Source: Oceanobacillus jordanicus (GTDB lineage: Bacteria; Bacillota; Bacilli; Bacillales; Amphibacillaceae). From it: DNA of 64,000 nucleotides. A program made the translations under genes and the position numbers. Below are positions 33,877 through 46,055 of the stretch, in pieces. Numbering within the stretch: the stretch's first letter is position 1; each line of letters starts with the position of its first letter. The notes below the pieces were generated by a model. That model saw only the letters and a program-made list of their open reading frames with translations. It was not told the DNA's origin and searched no databases. The stretch spans positions 390,681 through 454,680 of the forward strand of contig NZ_JAIFZM010000001.1 of the NCBI RefSeq assembly GCF_022095695.1, written 5' to 3'.

Positions 33877-35064
33877 ATGAGAAAATCTGTAATTGTATCT
33901 GGAGCGAGAACGCCATTTGGTAAGTTTGGTGGAGCACTTAAAGGATTTACCGCATCCCAGCTGGGTGGTAAGGCAATAAAAGCTGCTTTAGAACGAGCTG
34001 GAATGGAAGGTTCCGAGATTAACGAAGTTATCATGGGAACCGTGCTTCAAGGTGGGCAAGGACAGATCCCGTCACGACAGGCTGCAAGAGAAGCTGGGAT
34101 ACCATGGAATGTAAAAACCGAGACGATTAATAAGGTGTGTGCCTCTGGTCTTCGTAGTGTGACACTTGCTGATCAATTAATCCGACTAGGAGATGAAGAG
34201 ATCATTGTGGCAGGTGGGATGGAGAGCATGAGTAATGCGCCATACTTTCTTCCAGATGCCCGTTGGGGAAATCGAATGGGTGATAAACAAGTAAAAGACA
34301 TGATGATCCATGATGGTCTGACGTGCTCTTTTGAAGGGGTACATATGGGGAATTACGGCAATTCCACAGCAGGTAAACATGATTTAAGCCGAGAAGCACA
34401 GGATGAGTGGTCTTATCGTAGTCATCAGCTTGCTGTAGAAGCGATCGACAATGGTAAATTTACCGACGAAATTATTGCGGTGGAAGTACCACAGCGCAAA
34501 CGTGATCCGTTAATTGTGGACACAGATGAAGCGCCTAGAAGAGATACAACGCAAGAAAAACTTGCTGGTTTACGTCCAGCCTTCGATCCAAACGGCACAA
34601 TTACGGCGGGAAATGCACCTGGAGTAAATGATGGTGCATGTGCATTTGTTGTTATGTCTGAAGAGAAAGCAACGGAAATGGGCAAAGCACCAATGGCCTA
34701 TGTGCTCGGTCATGCAGAAGTAGCAGTTGAGGCAGAAGATTTCCCAGAAACGCCTGGTCTTGTTATTAACAAGATTTTAGAAAAAACGGGCCACTCTAAG
34801 GACGACATCGATTTATTTGAAATTAATGAGGCATTCGCTGCAGTATCATTGGCAAGTGGTAAAATAGCTGGAATTGACCCGGGAAAAGTGAATGTAAATG
34901 GCGGAGCTGTTGCGCTAGGGCACCCAATTGGCGCGAGTGGAGCTAGAATTATCCTAACATTAATCCATGAGCTAAAACGTCGTGGTGGAGGGCTAGGCAT
35001 TGCAGCAATCTGCAGTGGTGGTGGCCAAGGCGACGCAGTACTCATTGAAGTACCAAAACAATAA
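33877..35064 (+). CDS. Acetyl-CoA C-acetyltransferase (thiolase)
   Basis: This 395-residue thiolase cleaves 3-ketoacyl-CoA or condenses acetyl-CoA. The nucleophilic cysteine is in [11 protein letters not shown], the histidine in [13 protein letters not shown], and the second cysteine in [12 protein letters not shown]. It is close to B. subtilis MmgA in length and neighbours. The ATG at 33877 follows AAGGTGG. The stop codon lies in a short copy of a repeat (AAACAAAAGCGAAGAGCAC). Confidence 0.93.
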   Translation: MRKSVIVSGARTPFGKFGGALKGFTASQLGGKAIKAALERAGMEGSEINEVIMGTVLQGGQGQIPSRQAAREAGIPWNVKTETINKVCASGLRSVTLADQLIRLGDEEIIVAGGMESMSNAPYFLPDARWGNRMGDKQVKDMMIHDGLTCSFEGVHMGNYGNSTAGKHDLSREAQDEWSYRSHQLAVEAIDNGKFTDEIIAVEVPQRKRDPLIVDTDEAPRRDTTQEKLAGLRPAFDPNGTITAGNAPGVNDGACAFVVMSEEKATEMGKAPMAYVLGHAEVAVEAEDFPETPGLVINKILEKTGHSKDDIDLFEINEAFAAVSLASGKIAGIDPGKVNVNGGAVALGHPIGASGARIILTLIHELKRRGGGLGIAAICSGGGQGDAVLIEVPKQ

Positions 35065-35105
35065 ACAAAAGCGAAGAGCACTGTATTCTAGGCTGTGTCT
35101 TGAAA

Positions 35106-35150
35106 AACCATAATACCCCAGGTGGAAAAGGAAGCCGGGGTATCATGGTT
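35106..35150 (-). terminator. Antisense-oriented terminator-like hairpin
   Basis: AACCATAATACCCC pairs with GGGGTATCATGGTT. The T run (ATGGTTTTTC) lies on the minus strand, so it would act on antisense transcripts. In the plus direction it lacks T residues. No minus-strand gene is known nearby. Confidence 0.5.
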
Positions 35151-35200
35151 CCTAACATGAGTTTTCCTAATTTTCGTTACATAAAATGAGGAGGGATGGC

Positions 35201-36061
35201 ATGATCAAAAAAGTACTTGTAGTAGGAGCAGGTCAAATGGGTGCTGGAATTGCACAAGTTTGTGCCCAAGCAGGATTAGAAGTTTTCTTGCATGATCAAA
35301 AGGAAGAAGCTGTGCAAAAAGGACTCCAGTCCATTGGAAAACTGCTTGGCAGAGCAGTGGAAAAGGGACGGATGACGGAAGGGGAGAAAATCGCTACACA
35401 GCAACGGTTAACCCCCTCTACGTCATTACAGGACGCGGCGGACTGCGATCTTGTTATTGAAGCAGTTGTGGAAAAGATGGAGGTTAAAAAAGCAGTCTTC
35501 CAAGAGTTAGATGGGATCACGCCAAAGCATGCTATCCTTGCTACGAACACCTCGTCGCTCGCCATTACAGAAATCGCAGCAACAACAAAGAGACCAGACC
35601 AAGTGATAGGCATGCATTTTATGAATCCGGTTCCAGTTATGAAGTTAGTAGAAATAATCCGTGGCTTGCAAACAAGTGAGGAAACCTTTAAAGAAATTGA
35701 AGAGCTTGCTAAAGTACTTGGAAAAGTACCGGTGTCAGTAGAAGATTATCCCGGATTTGTCTCTAACCGAATTTTAATGCCAATGATTAATGAGGCTATC
35801 TTCACCGTATACGAAGGAGTGGCAACAGTAGAGGATGTCGACACGTCGATGAAGCTTGGGATGAATCATCCAATGGGCCCGTTAACGCTTGCAGACTTTA
35901 TTGGGTTAGACACATGTCTTTACATTATGGAAGTGTTGCATGAAGGGTTTGCTGATAGTAAATATAGACCATGTCCCTTGTTAAAGCAGTATGTCCAGGC
36001 AGGCTGGCTTGGTAAAAAGACTGGCCGTGGCTTTTACCAATATGAAAAAACAACAGGATAG
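35201..36061 (+). CDS. 3-hydroxybutyryl-CoA dehydrogenase
   Basis: This 286-residue enzyme oxidises 3-hydroxyacyl-CoA with NAD(P)+. It begins with the Rossmann glycine motif [19 protein letters not shown]. The catalytic region follows ([18 protein letters not shown] with the histidine), then [14 protein letters not shown]. The C-terminal domain ([18 protein letters not shown]) is typical of Hbd/MmgB. The ATG at 35201 follows GAGGAGGGAT. It works one step before the thiolase. Confidence 0.94.
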   Translation: MIKKVLVVGAGQMGAGIAQVCAQAGLEVFLHDQKEEAVQKGLQSIGKLLGRAVEKGRMTEGEKIATQQRLTPSTSLQDAADCDLVIEAVVEKMEVKKAVFQELDGITPKHAILATNTSSLAITEIAATTKRPDQVIGMHFMNPVPVMKLVEIIRGLQTSEETFKEIEELAKVLGKVPVSVEDYPGFVSNRILMPMINEAIFTVYEGVATVEDVDTSMKLGMNHPMGPLTLADFIGLDTCLYIMEVLHEGFADSKYRPCPLLKQYVQAGWLGKKTGRGFYQYEKTTG

Positions 36062-36076
36062 ACAGGGGGGATAGAG

Positions 36077-37213
36077 ATGGACTTTCATTTTACGGAAGAA
36101 CAGACCATGCTTCAAAAGATGGTACGCGATTTTGCCAAGGAAAAGGTGGCACCAGAAGTAGAACGTATGGAAAGAGAGCATCGATTTCCTAAAGAACTAA
36201 TTGGGGAGATGGCAGAGCTTGGACTACTCGGCATCCCCATACCAGAAGAATTTGGTGGAAGTGGGATGGACTTTATTTCCTATGTTAGGACTATTCATGA
36301 GCTTTCTAAAGTAAGCGCTTCCTCAGGGGTAATTCTTTCTGTGCATACCTCGGTTGGAACGAATCCGATACTCTATTTTGGGACTGATCAGCAGAAGCAA
36401 TATTATTTGCCAAAATTGGCTAGTGGAGAATTCCTAGGAGCCTTTGCATTAACAGAACCTAGTGCAGGTTCTGATGCTTCCAGTATAAAAACGAGAGCTA
36501 AGAGGGATGGCGATCATTACATCATAAACGGGGCAAAAGTGTTTATTACAAATGGTGGTCATGCAGATACCTTTATTACATTTGCTCGTACAGGAGAGGG
36601 TTCTACTGCGCTTAGTGCCTTCATTTTAGAACGAAATACGCCAGGACTTGAAATTGGAAAAGAAGAAAGGAAAATGGGGCTCAATGGGTCCTCCACGGTA
36701 CCACTAACATTGGAAAATTGCCGGGTTTCTAAGACACAGTTGCTTGGTAAAGAAGGGGATGGCTATAAAATAGCGATGAAAAACCTTCATGTCGGCCGGA
36801 TTGGAATTGCTGCCCAGGCGTTGGGGATTGCAGAGGCGGCGGTCGAGCTTGCAACAGATTATGCGAAGGAAAGAGAGCAATTTCAAAAACCGATTGCAGC
36901 AAATCAGGGGATTGCCTTTAAGTTAGCTGATATGGCGACAGCTGCTGAAGCGGCAAGTCTATTAACCTACCAAGCAGCCTCTCTTGTACAAGAAGGTGTC
37001 TCGTGCTCAAAAGAAGTATCGATCGCGAAAATGTTTGCATCCAAGACAGCTGTGAAAAACGCCATTGAAGCGGTACAGGTGCTTGGTGGGTACGGGTACA
37101 CAAAGGATTATCCTGCTGAGCGACTTTTTCGAGATGCTAAGGTAACGGAGATCTACGAAGGAACCAACGAAATTCAACATATGGTAATTGCCAAAGAATT
37201 GTTAAAGAAATGA
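36077..37213 (+). CDS. Acyl-CoA dehydrogenase 1
   Basis: This 378-residue flavoprotein introduces the alpha–beta double bond into acyl-CoA, passing electrons to ETF and then probably FadF. Domains are in the normal order: N-terminal helices, the beta region with AFALTEPSAGSDASSIKT, and the C-terminal part with [34 protein letters not shown] (cut here by position, near residues 335–368). The catalytic glutamate is in IYEGTNE. GGGGGGAT precedes the ATG. It is likely a short- or branched-chain enzyme by its setting with icmF, but specificity cannot be read. Confidence 0.93.
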   Translation: MDFHFTEEQTMLQKMVRDFAKEKVAPEVERMEREHRFPKELIGEMAELGLLGIPIPEEFGGSGMDFISYVRTIHELSKVSASSGVILSVHTSVGTNPILYFGTDQQKQYYLPKLASGEFLGAFALTEPSAGSDASSIKTRAKRDGDHYIINGAKVFITNGGHADTFITFARTGEGSTALSAFILERNTPGLEIGKEERKMGLNGSSTVPLTLENCRVSKTQLLGKEGDGYKIAMKNLHVGRIGIAAQALGIAEAAVELATDYAKEREQFQKPIAANQGIAFKLADMATAAEAASLLTYQAASLVQEGVSCSKEVSIAKMFASKTAVKNAIEAVQVLGGYGYTKDYPAERLFRDAKVTEIYEGTNEIQHMVIAKELLKK

Positions 37214-37228
37214 TTGGGGGATGAAGCA

Positions 37229-38371
37229 ATGAATTTTCAATTAACCGAAGAACAGGAAATGCTACGTAAAATGGTTCGGAGTTTCGCGGAAAAAGAAGTG
37301 GAGCCAACTGCTGCTGAACGAGATGAAGAGGAACGATTTGACCGGGAGATTTTTGACAAAATGGCTGAGCTTGGCCTAACAGGCATTCCATGGCCTGAAG
37401 AATATGGCGGAATTGGTGCAGATTATGTCAGCTATTGTATTGCAGTAGAGGAATTATCGCGCGTGTGTGCCTCAACAGGGGTAACGCTTTCAGCACATCT
37501 ATCCTTGGCAAGCTGGCCGATTTATACATACGGCAATGAAGCGCAGAAAACGACGTTTCTTAAGCGTCTGGCCACAGGAGAAGCATTAGGTGCCTATGCG
37601 CTGTCAGAACCGGGAGCCGGAAGTGATGTTGTTTCGATGAAAACAACAGCAAAGGAAGACGGGGCAGATTATATTTTAAATGGCAGCAAGGTTTGGATCA
37701 CCAATGGTGGTGTAGCAGATATTTACATTGTGTTTGCTAAAACAGACACGGATGCAAAACATAAAGGGATTAGTGCCTTCATCGTAGAAAAGGGCACGGA
37801 CGGGTTTACCTTTGGTAAGAAGGAGAAAAAGCTAGGAATTCGTTCTTCACCGACAACAGAGCTTATCTTTGAAAATTGTCGGATACCAAAGGGAAACATG
37901 CTTGGTGAAGAAGGGGAAGGCTTTAAAATTGCCATGACGACGTTGGATGGTGGACGAAACGGGATTGCGGCCCAAGCTCTTGGCATTGCCCAAGGTGCAC
38001 TGGATGCAGCTGTTGGCTATGCAAAGGAAAGAGAACAGTTTGGCAAGCCGATCGCAACGAATCAAGGAATCTCGTTTAAACTTGCAGATATGGCGACAGA
38101 CGTCGAAGCTTCAAGACTATTAACCTATCAGGCGGCCTGGTTGGAATCCGAGGGCCTTCCGTACGGGAAAGCTTCTGCTATGTCAAAATTATTTGCAGGG
38201 GATGCAGCAATGCGAATTACGGTAGAGGCTGTGCAAGTATTTGGCGGGTATGGTTACACCAAAGATTATCCTGTTGAAAGGTATATGCGGGACGCCAAAA
38301 TAACGCAAATTTACGAGGGAACCAATGAAATTCAGCGGCTCGTCATAGGTCGTATGTTGACCAAAGCCTAA
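37229..38371 (+). CDS. Acyl-CoA dehydrogenase 2
   Basis: This 380-residue enzyme is a paralogue of the gene before it, 15 bp away. It has [18 protein letters not shown] in the beta region, and [19 protein letters not shown] followed by [12 protein letters not shown] with the catalytic glutamate. The two sequences differ throughout, so this is an old duplication and the substrates probably differ. GGGGGATGAAGC precedes the ATG at 37229. One of the pair is the likely counterpart of B. subtilis AcdA. Confidence 0.93.
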   Translation: MNFQLTEEQEMLRKMVRSFAEKEVEPTAAERDEEERFDREIFDKMAELGLTGIPWPEEYGGIGADYVSYCIAVEELSRVCASTGVTLSAHLSLASWPIYTYGNEAQKTTFLKRLATGEALGAYALSEPGAGSDVVSMKTTAKEDGADYILNGSKVWITNGGVADIYIVFAKTDTDAKHKGISAFIVEKGTDGFTFGKKEKKLGIRSSPTTELIFENCRIPKGNMLGEEGEGFKIAMTTLDGGRNGIAAQALGIAQGALDAAVGYAKEREQFGKPIATNQGISFKLADMATDVEASRLLTYQAAWLESEGLPYGKASAMSKLFAGDAAMRITVEAVQVFGGYGYTKDYPVERYMRDAKITQIYEGTNEIQRLVIGRMLTKA

Positions 38372-38406
38372 AAAAGAGTTTGCTGAGAAGAAGGGGGGAG
38401 TGCTCG

Positions 38407-39045
38407 GTGGCCGAGGAGCAGGTTTTTTCAGCAGTAAAAGATAAAGGATTAGTGGAGAAAAGACGCAAACAAATGATTAAAGGCGCCCTTAACCTGTTTA
38501 AAGAAAAAGGGTTCCACCGAACAACAACTCGAGAAATTGCCAAAGAATCAGGGTTCAGTATTGGCACGCTTTATGAATATATTCGAACAAAGGAAGACGT
38601 TTTGTTTCTTGTATGTGATTCTATCTATGACCAGGTCCAAGTACGACTTGAGAAGGTCATTAATGTCCATGGTTCTCCACTTGAAAAGCTTGTTTCCGTA
38701 ACTGAAGCATATTTTCGTTTAATGGATGAAATGCAGGAAGAGATTGTCATTATGTACCAAGAAGTGAAATCACTGAAAAAGGACACGAAAGAGTATGTCC
38801 TGCAAAAGGAAAGAGAAATGGTGCAAATGTTAGAAAAGGTGATTGTGACCTGTTTGCCGGAAGAAAGCATTTCATCAAAGGATGCAATGCTTATGGCAAA
38901 TAACATTTTTATTCAAGGACAAATGTGGAGCTTTCGTCGTTGGATGTTGCAACGTCAATTTACCTTGGATGAATATATTGAACGGCAGACCCAGTTTATT
39001 TTGCGCTCCTTATCGATTGGGGCATCTAAGAAAGGAGAGAAGTAA
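38407..39045 (+). CDS. TetR/AcrR family regulator
   Basis: This 212-residue protein has an N-terminal TetR helix-turn-helix ([20 protein letters not shown], then [20 protein letters not shown]) and a ligand-binding C-terminal domain with a long helix ([20 protein letters not shown]). Its place inside an acyl-CoA operon suggests it senses acyl-CoA and represses the run, perhaps through the TGAATGATCATTCA site before fadF. I chose the GTG at 38407, six bases after GGGGGGAG. It ends four bases before icmF. Confidence 0.88.
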   Translation: MAEEQVFSAVKDKGLVEKRRKQMIKGALNLFKEKGFHRTTTREIAKESGFSIGTLYEYIRTKEDVLFLVCDSIYDQVQVRLEKVINVHGSPLEKLVSVTEAYFRLMDEMQEEIVIMYQEVKSLKKDTKEYVLQKEREMVQMLEKVIVTCLPEESISSKDAMLMANNIFIQGQMWSFRRWMLQRQFTLDEYIERQTQFILRSLSIGASKKGEK

Positions 39046-39049
39046 AAGC

Positions 39050-42000
39050 ATGGATCAGACGATTTATAAACCGGAACATCCAGTTCGTTTTGTAACCGCA
39101 TCCAGTTTATTTGATGGGCATGATGCTTCGATTAATATAATGCGACGAATTTTGCAGGCGAGTGGAGCAGAAGTGGTACATCTTGGACATAACAGATCAG
39201 TGGAAGAAGTCGTGCATGCTGCAATCCAGGAGGATGTACAAGGGATCGCGATGTCTTCTTATCAGGGTGGGCATGTAGAATATTTTAAGTATATGGTCGA
39301 CTTATTGAAGGAGCTTGGTGCAGAGCATATAAAAGTTTATGGCGGTGGTGGGGGTGTCATCATCCCACGTGAAATTAAAGAACTGCATGCTTATGGTGTA
39401 GCACGAATTTTTTCCCCAGAAGACGGCAGGGAATTAGGGCTGCAAGGGATGATTAACTTGATGCTGAAAGACTGTGATTACCTGCCACCAATTGATACAG
39501 AGAAGGACCAGGAAGCACTTGTTAAGGGAGAACGTCAGGCAATTGCCAGGTTTATAACGTATATGGAAAATACCGAAGTTGACGCAGATGAAAAGCAGGC
39601 TGTTTTACAATCACTAAGGGAAAAGAATAACGGTAACACCCCTGTTCTAGGTATCACCGGAACAGGAGGAGCGGGTAAAAGCTCTTTGACTGATGAACTT
39701 ATTCGTCGATTTATTCATGGGATTACTGATAAGAAAATTGCTGTTATCTCAATTGACCCAACTAAGCGAAAAACAGGAGGGGCCTTGCTGGGTGATCGTA
39801 TACGGATGAATGCCATCTTCTCAGAACGGGTTTACATGCGATCTCTAGCTACGCGAGATTCTCACAGTGAATTATCAAAAGCCATTCAAGATGTACTCGA
39901 TGTGGTACGCGCTTCAGGCTATGATTTTATTATCGTAGAAACGAGCGGGATTGGGCAGGGAGATGCCGCTATAACAGATGTGACAGATCTCTCCATGTAT
40001 GTCATGACAGCAGAATTCGGTGCTCCTTCACAGTTAGAGAAGATCGATATGATTGATTATGCCGATTTTATTGTGATCAATAAGTACGAACAAAAAGGCT
40101 CAGAGGATGCACTGAATCAGGTCCGCAAACAGTATGAACGAAGCCATATGCTTTTCCATGAGGATAAGACGGAATTCCCTGTCTATGGGACAATCGCCAG
40201 CCAGTTTAATGATGCAGGGACAAATGCTTTATTTGCCTCGCTTATTGATACGTTAAACGAAAAATTTGACTGGGCAGACGAGGCTGATTTCAAACGTCAT
40301 GTAATCGCAGAAAAGCAAAATATGATTATTACAAATGAACGCAGACATTACCTTCGAGAGATCGCGACACATGTACGCCATTATCACCAACACGCTAATA
40401 AGCAAAGCGATGTTGCAAGAAAGATTTATCAACTAAAAGCAGCAGCGGAAATGGTTGAGGAGGAATCTTCTAAAGAAAGTCTACAGAAATTAATCGAATA
40501 CCATGAAGGACAACTGGATAGCAGATCCAAGCGCCTGCTTGACTCCTGGGAAGAAATGCAAGAGGCATACAGCAAGGATAAAATGGTCTTCAAAGTACGG
40601 GATAAGGAAATAGAGATGGATATTGTATCCGAATCCCTTTCAGGCATAAACATACCAAAAGTGGCATTCCCGAGATTTCAAGACTGGGGTGAGCGGCTAT
40701 ATTGGTTAATGAAAGAAAATGTACCTGGTTCTTTTCCATTTACAGCAGGGGTTTTCCCATTTAAACGAAAGGGAGAAGACCCGACAAGGCAATTTGCTGG
40801 TGAGGGGACTCCAGAACGGACCAATAGAAGGTTCCATTATTTATCAAAAAATGAAGAAGCAAAACGCCTTTCGACTGCTTTTGACTCGGTAACTCTTTAT
40901 GGAGAAGATCCTGCACACAGACCTGACATTTATGGGAAAGTCGGCGAAAGTGGGGTGAATATTTGCACCCTTGATGATATGAAGAAGCTGTATGCGGGAT
41001 TTGACTTATCAAGTCCGTTAGCTTCTGTTTCCATGACCATTAATGGTCCTGCACCGATTATTTTGGCAATGTATTTTAATACAGCAATTGACCAACAGGT
41101 GGATAAATTTAAACAAGAACAGGACAGAGATCCAACGGAAGCGGAGTATGCACAGATAAAAGAAGAAACCATCGCTGTCGTACGGGGAACCGTTCAAGCA
41201 GATATTTTAAAGGAAGACCAAGGGCAGAACACCTGTATTTTTTCCACGGAGTTTGCATTACGGATGATGGGGGATATCCAGCAATACTTTATTGATAAAA
41301 ATGTACGAAATTATTATTCTGTGTCTATCTCTGGCTATCATATTGCAGAAGCTGGTGCCAACCCAATAACACAACTCGCCTTCACGCTGGCAAACGGATT
41401 TACGTATGTGGAGTATTATTTAAGCAGGGGGATGGATATAAATAAATTTGCGCCAAATCTATCCTTCTTTTTCTCCAACGGGCTAGATCCGGAGTATTCG
41501 GTTATTGGCAGGGTTGCAAGACGTATTTGGGCAATCACAATGCGGGACAAATATGGTGCGAATGAACGCAGTCAAAAATTGAAGTATCATATCCAAACAT
41601 CAGGGCGTTCCCTGCATGCACAGGAAATTGACTTTAATGATATCCGCACAACTTTACAAGCATTGCTCGCCATTCAAGATAACACGAATTCTCTGCATAC
41701 CAATGCTTATGATGAGGCGATTACCACCCCGACAGAAGAGTCTGTTCGAAGAGCGATGGCAATCCAATTGATAATCAATAAAGAATATGGGCTTGCTAAA
41801 AATGAAAATGCACTACAAGGAGCCTTTATAATTGATGAACTGACAGATTTGGTAGAGGAAGCTGTTCTTGAAGAGTTTGACAAGATGAATGACCGTGGCG
41901 GCGTTCTTGGTGCGATGGAAAGACAGTACCAACGCGGTAAAATTCAGGAGGAATCGTTGTATTATGAAGGGAAGAAACATTCAGGGGAGCTACCTATTAT

Positions 42001-42289
42001 TGGGGTAAACACTTATTTAAATCCTACCCCACCTTCAGAGGACCAAATAGACTCCATGGAGCTTGCTCGTGCTTCCAAAGAGGAAAAAGAACATCAAATT
42101 AAAGAACTGCTTCGTTTTCAAAATGAGCATAGTGCCCAAACAGATCAGGCGCTAGAGAGACTAAAGGAAGTCGCAGCTTCTGGTGGCAACATTTTTGCGG
42201 AATTAATGGAGACCGTCAAAGTAGCAAGCCTCGGCCAAATCACAAACGCCCTATACGAAGTAGGCGGCCAATATAGAAGAAATATGTAA
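39050..42289 (+). CDS. icmF: Fused isobutyryl-CoA mutase IcmF
   Basis: This 1079-residue enzyme rearranges isobutyryl-CoA and n-butyryl-CoA with adenosylcobalamin; the family also converts pivalyl-CoA and isovaleryl-CoA. The B12-binding domain comes first ([15 protein letters not shown] near residues 21–35, with the cobalt-ligating histidine, then [10 protein letters not shown]). A MeaI-type G-protein chaperone domain follows, with the P-loop [12 protein letters not shown] near 202–212 and the base motif [10 protein letters not shown]. The mutase barrel ends the protein ([20 protein letters not shown]). All three parts are complete and the length matches IcmF of Geobacillus. AAAGGAGAG at the end of the TetR gene serves as its site. 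It links valine or branched-acid breakdown to butyryl-CoA oxidation by the genes upstream. Confidence 0.95.
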   Translation: MDQTIYKPEHPVRFVTASSLFDGHDASINIMRRILQASGAEVVHLGHNRSVEEVVHAAIQEDVQGIAMSSYQGGHVEYFKYMVDLLKELGAEHIKVYGGGGGVIIPREIKELHAYGVARIFSPEDGRELGLQGMINLMLKDCDYLPPIDTEKDQEALVKGERQAIARFITYMENTEVDADEKQAVLQSLREKNNGNTPVLGITGTGGAGKSSLTDELIRRFIHGITDKKIAVISIDPTKRKTGGALLGDRIRMNAIFSERVYMRSLATRDSHSELSKAIQDVLDVVRASGYDFIIVETSGIGQGDAAITDVTDLSMYVMTAEFGAPSQLEKIDMIDYADFIVINKYEQKGSEDALNQVRKQYERSHMLFHEDKTEFPVYGTIASQFNDAGTNALFASLIDTLNEKFDWADEADFKRHVIAEKQNMIITNERRHYLREIATHVRHYHQHANKQSDVARKIYQLKAAAEMVEEESSKESLQKLIEYHEGQLDSRSKRLLDSWEEMQEAYSKDKMVFKVRDKEIEMDIVSESLSGINIPKVAFPRFQDWGERLYWLMKENVPGSFPFTAGVFPFKRKGEDPTRQFAGEGTPERTNRRFHYLSKNEEAKRLSTAFDSVTLYGEDPAHRPDIYGKVGESGVNICTLDDMKKLYAGFDLSSPLASVSMTINGPAPIILAMYFNTAIDQQVDKFKQEQDRDPTEAEYAQIKEETIAVVRGTVQADILKEDQGQNTCIFSTEFALRMMGDIQQYFIDKNVRNYYSVSISGYHIAEAGANPITQLAFTLANGFTYVEYYLSRGMDINKFAPNLSFFFSNGLDPEYSVIGRVARRIWAITMRDKYGANERSQKLKYHIQTSGRSLHAQEIDFNDIRTTLQALLAIQDNTNSLHTNAYDEAITTPTEESVRRAMAIQLIINKEYGLAKNENALQGAFIIDELTDLVEEAVLEEFDKMNDRGGVLGAMERQYQRGKIQEESLYYEGKKHSGELPIIGVNTYLNPTPPSEDQIDSMELARASKEEKEHQIKELLRFQNEHSAQTDQALERLKEVAASGGNIFAELMETVKVASLGQITNALYEVGGQYRRNM

Positions 42290-42420
42290 AAACAAAAGCG
42301 AAGAGCACACGTTTAGCGACGTACGAACTGCGCCCCGACCTTTGGGGTGGTTCGACCTGTCGAACATTCCTACGTAGGAGATAAAGGAATCACGATGAGG
42401 AACGAATCGATGATGACTTA
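42290..42420 (+). repeat. Repeat R3, short copy
   Basis: It starts one base after the icmF stop. It consists of AAACAAAAGCGAAGAGCACACGTTTA (42290–42315 by position) joined to a 102-bp block at 42319–42420 that is identical to 42566–42667. It lacks the 66-bp middle part of the second copy. Confidence 0.85.
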
Positions 42421-42473
42421 TTGTACGGAGGTGAGGGAAGTTGCGCTAGTCGCTGTGTGCTCGTAGCTAGCCG

Positions 42474-42667
42474 AAACAAAAGCGAAGAGCACACGTTTAA
42501 AGGAAGGCCGACTAAGAACGCCACGTCCTGTGGCGACTCCGGCATGACCCGGATCCTCCGGGCCCACGTACGAACTGCGCCCCGACCTTTGGGGTGGTTC
42601 GACCTGTCGAACATTCCTACGTAGGAGATAAAGGAATCACGATGAGGAACGAATCGATGATGACTTA
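42474..42667 (+). repeat. Repeat R3, long copy
   Basis: This 194-bp copy has the same 26-bp start, a middle part (GGAAGGCCGACTAAGAACGC then CCGGCATGACCCGGATCCTC), and the same 102-bp end as the short copy. An inverted relative of the start and middle parts lies at 52241–52331 and a 19-bp start fragment at 35063. No start codon and ribosome-binding site fit a gene here. Confidence 0.85.
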
Positions 42668-42669
42668 AG

Positions 42670-42715
42670 AAAAAGGCGTGAAAGGAAGTAGAAAAACACG
42701 CCTTTTTCTTTTTTG
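42670..42715 (+). terminator. Terminator downstream of icmF
   Basis: AAAAAGGCGTG pairs with CACGCCTTTTT, followed by a T-rich tail. It is preceded by two copies of R3 that would be part of the icmF transcript. Confidence 0.88.
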
Positions 42716-42846
42716 CTATAGCATAAAGCCCGAATATTTGTTTATAATGAAGGATACGGTTCTTGTTGCTGTTGCAAGGAAGGCCAAGATGGAAATGGCG
42801 TTCGCTAAAATTTAACAGTTTAAATTACATAAGGACACATTTTACT

Positions 42847-42875
42847 TTATACCTTATTCTTGTTTATAGTATAAT
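42847..42875 (+). promoter_or_regulatory. Probable rpoE promoter
   Basis: TTATAC and TATAAT (42870–42875) are 17 bp apart, about 95 bp before rpoE. The -10 box is perfect; the -35 is weak. Another TATAAT lies further upstream near 42750. The rest of the 42716–42968 gap shows no gene. Confidence 0.45.
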
Positions 42876-42968
42876 GAGTTTTATTACCATTTCATAATGG
42901 AAAAAGTAGAATGAAGATGCATTGGGCTGATTAAGCCTTGAATATATAAGTAAAGGGAGTGCGTTACC

Positions 42969-43472
42969 GTGAGCTTAAAGAACTATAGCCACGAAGAGAG
43001 CAAGAAGTTATCAATGATTGAACTGGCAAATGCCATAATGCTTGATGAGAAAAAAGGGATGAATTTTAAAGATGTCTTTGAGCAAATTGCAGACATAAAG
43101 GAATTCTCTGATGCGGATAAGGCAGCTAACATTGCCCAGTTCTATACAGACTTAAATGTGGATGGTCGCTTTATTACAATCGGTTCCAATGTGTGGGGAT
43201 TGAAACGCTGGTACCCTGTAGAAACAATGGATGAAGAAGTAGCTGCTGCACCGAAAAAGAAAAAGAAAACGAAGAAGAAAAAGAAAGAAGAAGAGTCATT
43301 GGATCTGGTCGAAGAGGAATTGGATATTGTGGATGAAGACATTGAGGAAATGGCTGATGACTTCGACGATGATGAAGAAGATGAATTTGATGCTGATCTG
43401 GAAGAAGATCTTGAAGATGACGCCGATGATGACGAAGAAGTTGATGAGGAAGATACCAAAGATAAAAAGTAG
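42969..43472 (+). CDS. rpoE: RNA polymerase delta subunit
   Basis: This 167-residue protein binds RNA polymerase and speeds its recycling and response to initiating NTP levels. The N-terminal winged helix (HEESKKLSMIELANAIML through VWGLKRWYPVE) is followed by a lysine run (near 95–107) and a long acidic tail of Asp and Glu, the normal arrangement. A GTG start follows AAAGGGAG. It lies just before pyrG, as in B. subtilis. Confidence 0.96.
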   Translation: MSLKNYSHEESKKLSMIELANAIMLDEKKGMNFKDVFEQIADIKEFSDADKAANIAQFYTDLNVDGRFITIGSNVWGLKRWYPVETMDEEVAAAPKKKKKTKKKKKEEESLDLVEEELDIVDEDIEEMADDFDDDEEDEFDADLEEDLEDDADDDEEVDEEDTKDKK

Positions 43473-43494
43473 CTTTACGCCTCAGAAATCTATC

Positions 43495-43590
43495 TTGACT
43501 TTTTGATAGAGGATGGGTACAATTCTTATTGGGCTCTTTAAATTAACTTTCAAAGCGTTTCCCCTACCTAGTGGGGGAGGCGCTTTTATT
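43495..43590 (+). promoter_or_regulatory. pyrG promoter and CTP-sensing attenuator
   Basis: TTGACT (43495–43500), a 17-bp spacer and TACAAT (43518–43523) place the start at GGGCTC (43531), seven bases on. A terminator follows at 43552–43590, AAAGCG…CGCTTTT with a CCCC/GGGG inner stem, whose 5' arm is pyrimidine-rich (TTTCCCCTACC). In B. subtilis low CTP makes polymerase stutter at GGGC, adding G residues that pair with this pyrimidine stretch and prevent termination. All parts are present here; the working is inferred. Confidence 0.8.
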
Positions 43591-43730
43591 ATTTTGTATA
43601 CGTATAGTGCCATTTGTCTGATGCCAACCATCTACGTGTGTATGGATTAGCATACCTATGTGAAATAGAGGCACAGTAAGAGGTAGATAGAAAATACAAT
43701 TCCCGAGCGTTTCCTAATAATGCCATATAG

Positions 43731-45377
<1,647 letters not shown>

Positions 45378-45393
45378 ACCTTTTTGGCAAATA

Positions 45394-45425
45394 ACCGGGT
45401 AGCGAAGGCTATTCGGTTTTTGTTT
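45394..45425 (+). terminator. Terminator of pyrG
   Basis: ACCGGGTAGC-GAAG-GCTATTCGGT, ten pairs with two G·U, followed by T residues. Confidence 0.82.
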
Positions 45426-45512
45426 TTAGTGAATTGAAAGGGTCTACTATCTAAATGGTAATTGTTATATGATTGAGGAAAGTTTTACCACGATAAAAAA
45501 TTCTGAAAACAG

Positions 45513-45540
45513 GAAGGATATTTCCGGTTTTTAGCGAAAT
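45513..45540 (+). promoter_or_regulatory. Possible sigma-H promoter of spo0F
   Basis: GAAGGATAT (45513–45521) and CGAAAT (45535–45540) are 13 bp apart, resembling the sigma-H pattern RWAGGAWWT–N14–HGAAT. spo0F has a sigma-H promoter in B. subtilis. Confidence 0.4.
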
Positions 45541-45588
45541 ATATACAGTAGAGGAGACGGATAATTGAACAGAAAGGAGTAGTGTTAT

Positions 45589-45954
45589 GTGGTTAAAAAA
45601 GAGATCCTAATAGTCGACGACCAATTCGGAATTCGCTTGCTTTTAACAGATATACTGGAGGGAGAAGGATATAGTGTAGCCACAGCAGTAACTGGGAAAG
45701 AAGCGTTAGAAAAACTAAAAAAAAATACATATAGCCTTGTTCTATTGGATTATAATCTTCCCATTTTGCACGGTGGTGAAGTCTTAAAACAAATGGACGT
45801 AGGGCATATCGAGGTTCCAGTCATTGTGATGAGTGGATTATCCGATCAGGTGAAAGGCGAAATTAGCGACTATACTAATGTTAAGCATGTTCTTGCAAAG
45901 CCTTTCAACATCATGGATGTCCAAGAGCTTATTAAAATTACGTTGAGTTCTTAG
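45589..45954 (+). CDS. spo0F: Sporulation phosphorelay response regulator Spo0F
   Basis: This 121-residue single-domain receiver takes phosphate from sporulation kinases and passes it to Spo0B. The acid pair in ILIVDDQFG, the phosphorylated aspartate in LVLLDYNLPI (residue 54), the conserved Ser/Thr in IVMSGL and the lysine in VLAKPF are all present. There is no output domain, as expected. A GTG start lies nine bases after AGAAAGGAG. Confidence 0.95.
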   Translation: MVKKEILIVDDQFGIRLLLTDILEGEGYSVATAVTGKEALEKLKKNTYSLVLLDYNLPILHGGEVLKQMDVGHIEVPVIVMSGLSDQVKGEISDYTNVKHVLAKPFNIMDVQELIKITLSS

Positions 45955-46019
45955 CCACTATTGTTGCGCAGTAGTGTTGTTGTTGGTATTCTTATAGTGT
46001 AGTTAAAACTTATTTAATG

Positions 46020-46039
46020 TAGATGAAACCATTCATCTA
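46020..46039 (+). promoter_or_regulatory. Inverted repeat before the fbaA ribosome-binding site
   Basis: TAGATGAA-ACCA-TTCATCTA is a perfect 8-bp stem with a 4-base loop, ending one base before GAGGAGG. It could protect the 5' end of the mRNA or act as an operator. Confidence 0.45.
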
Positions 46040-46055
46040 AGAGGAGGACATAGTA

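Noticed and set aside
42421..42624. 67-codon frame after icmF
   Set aside because: It lies entirely in the duplicated R3 repeat on a GC-rich stretch; no ribosome-binding site.
43142..43459. Serine-rich frame opposite rpoE
   Set aside because: It is the complement of the Asp/Glu-rich tail of the delta subunit.
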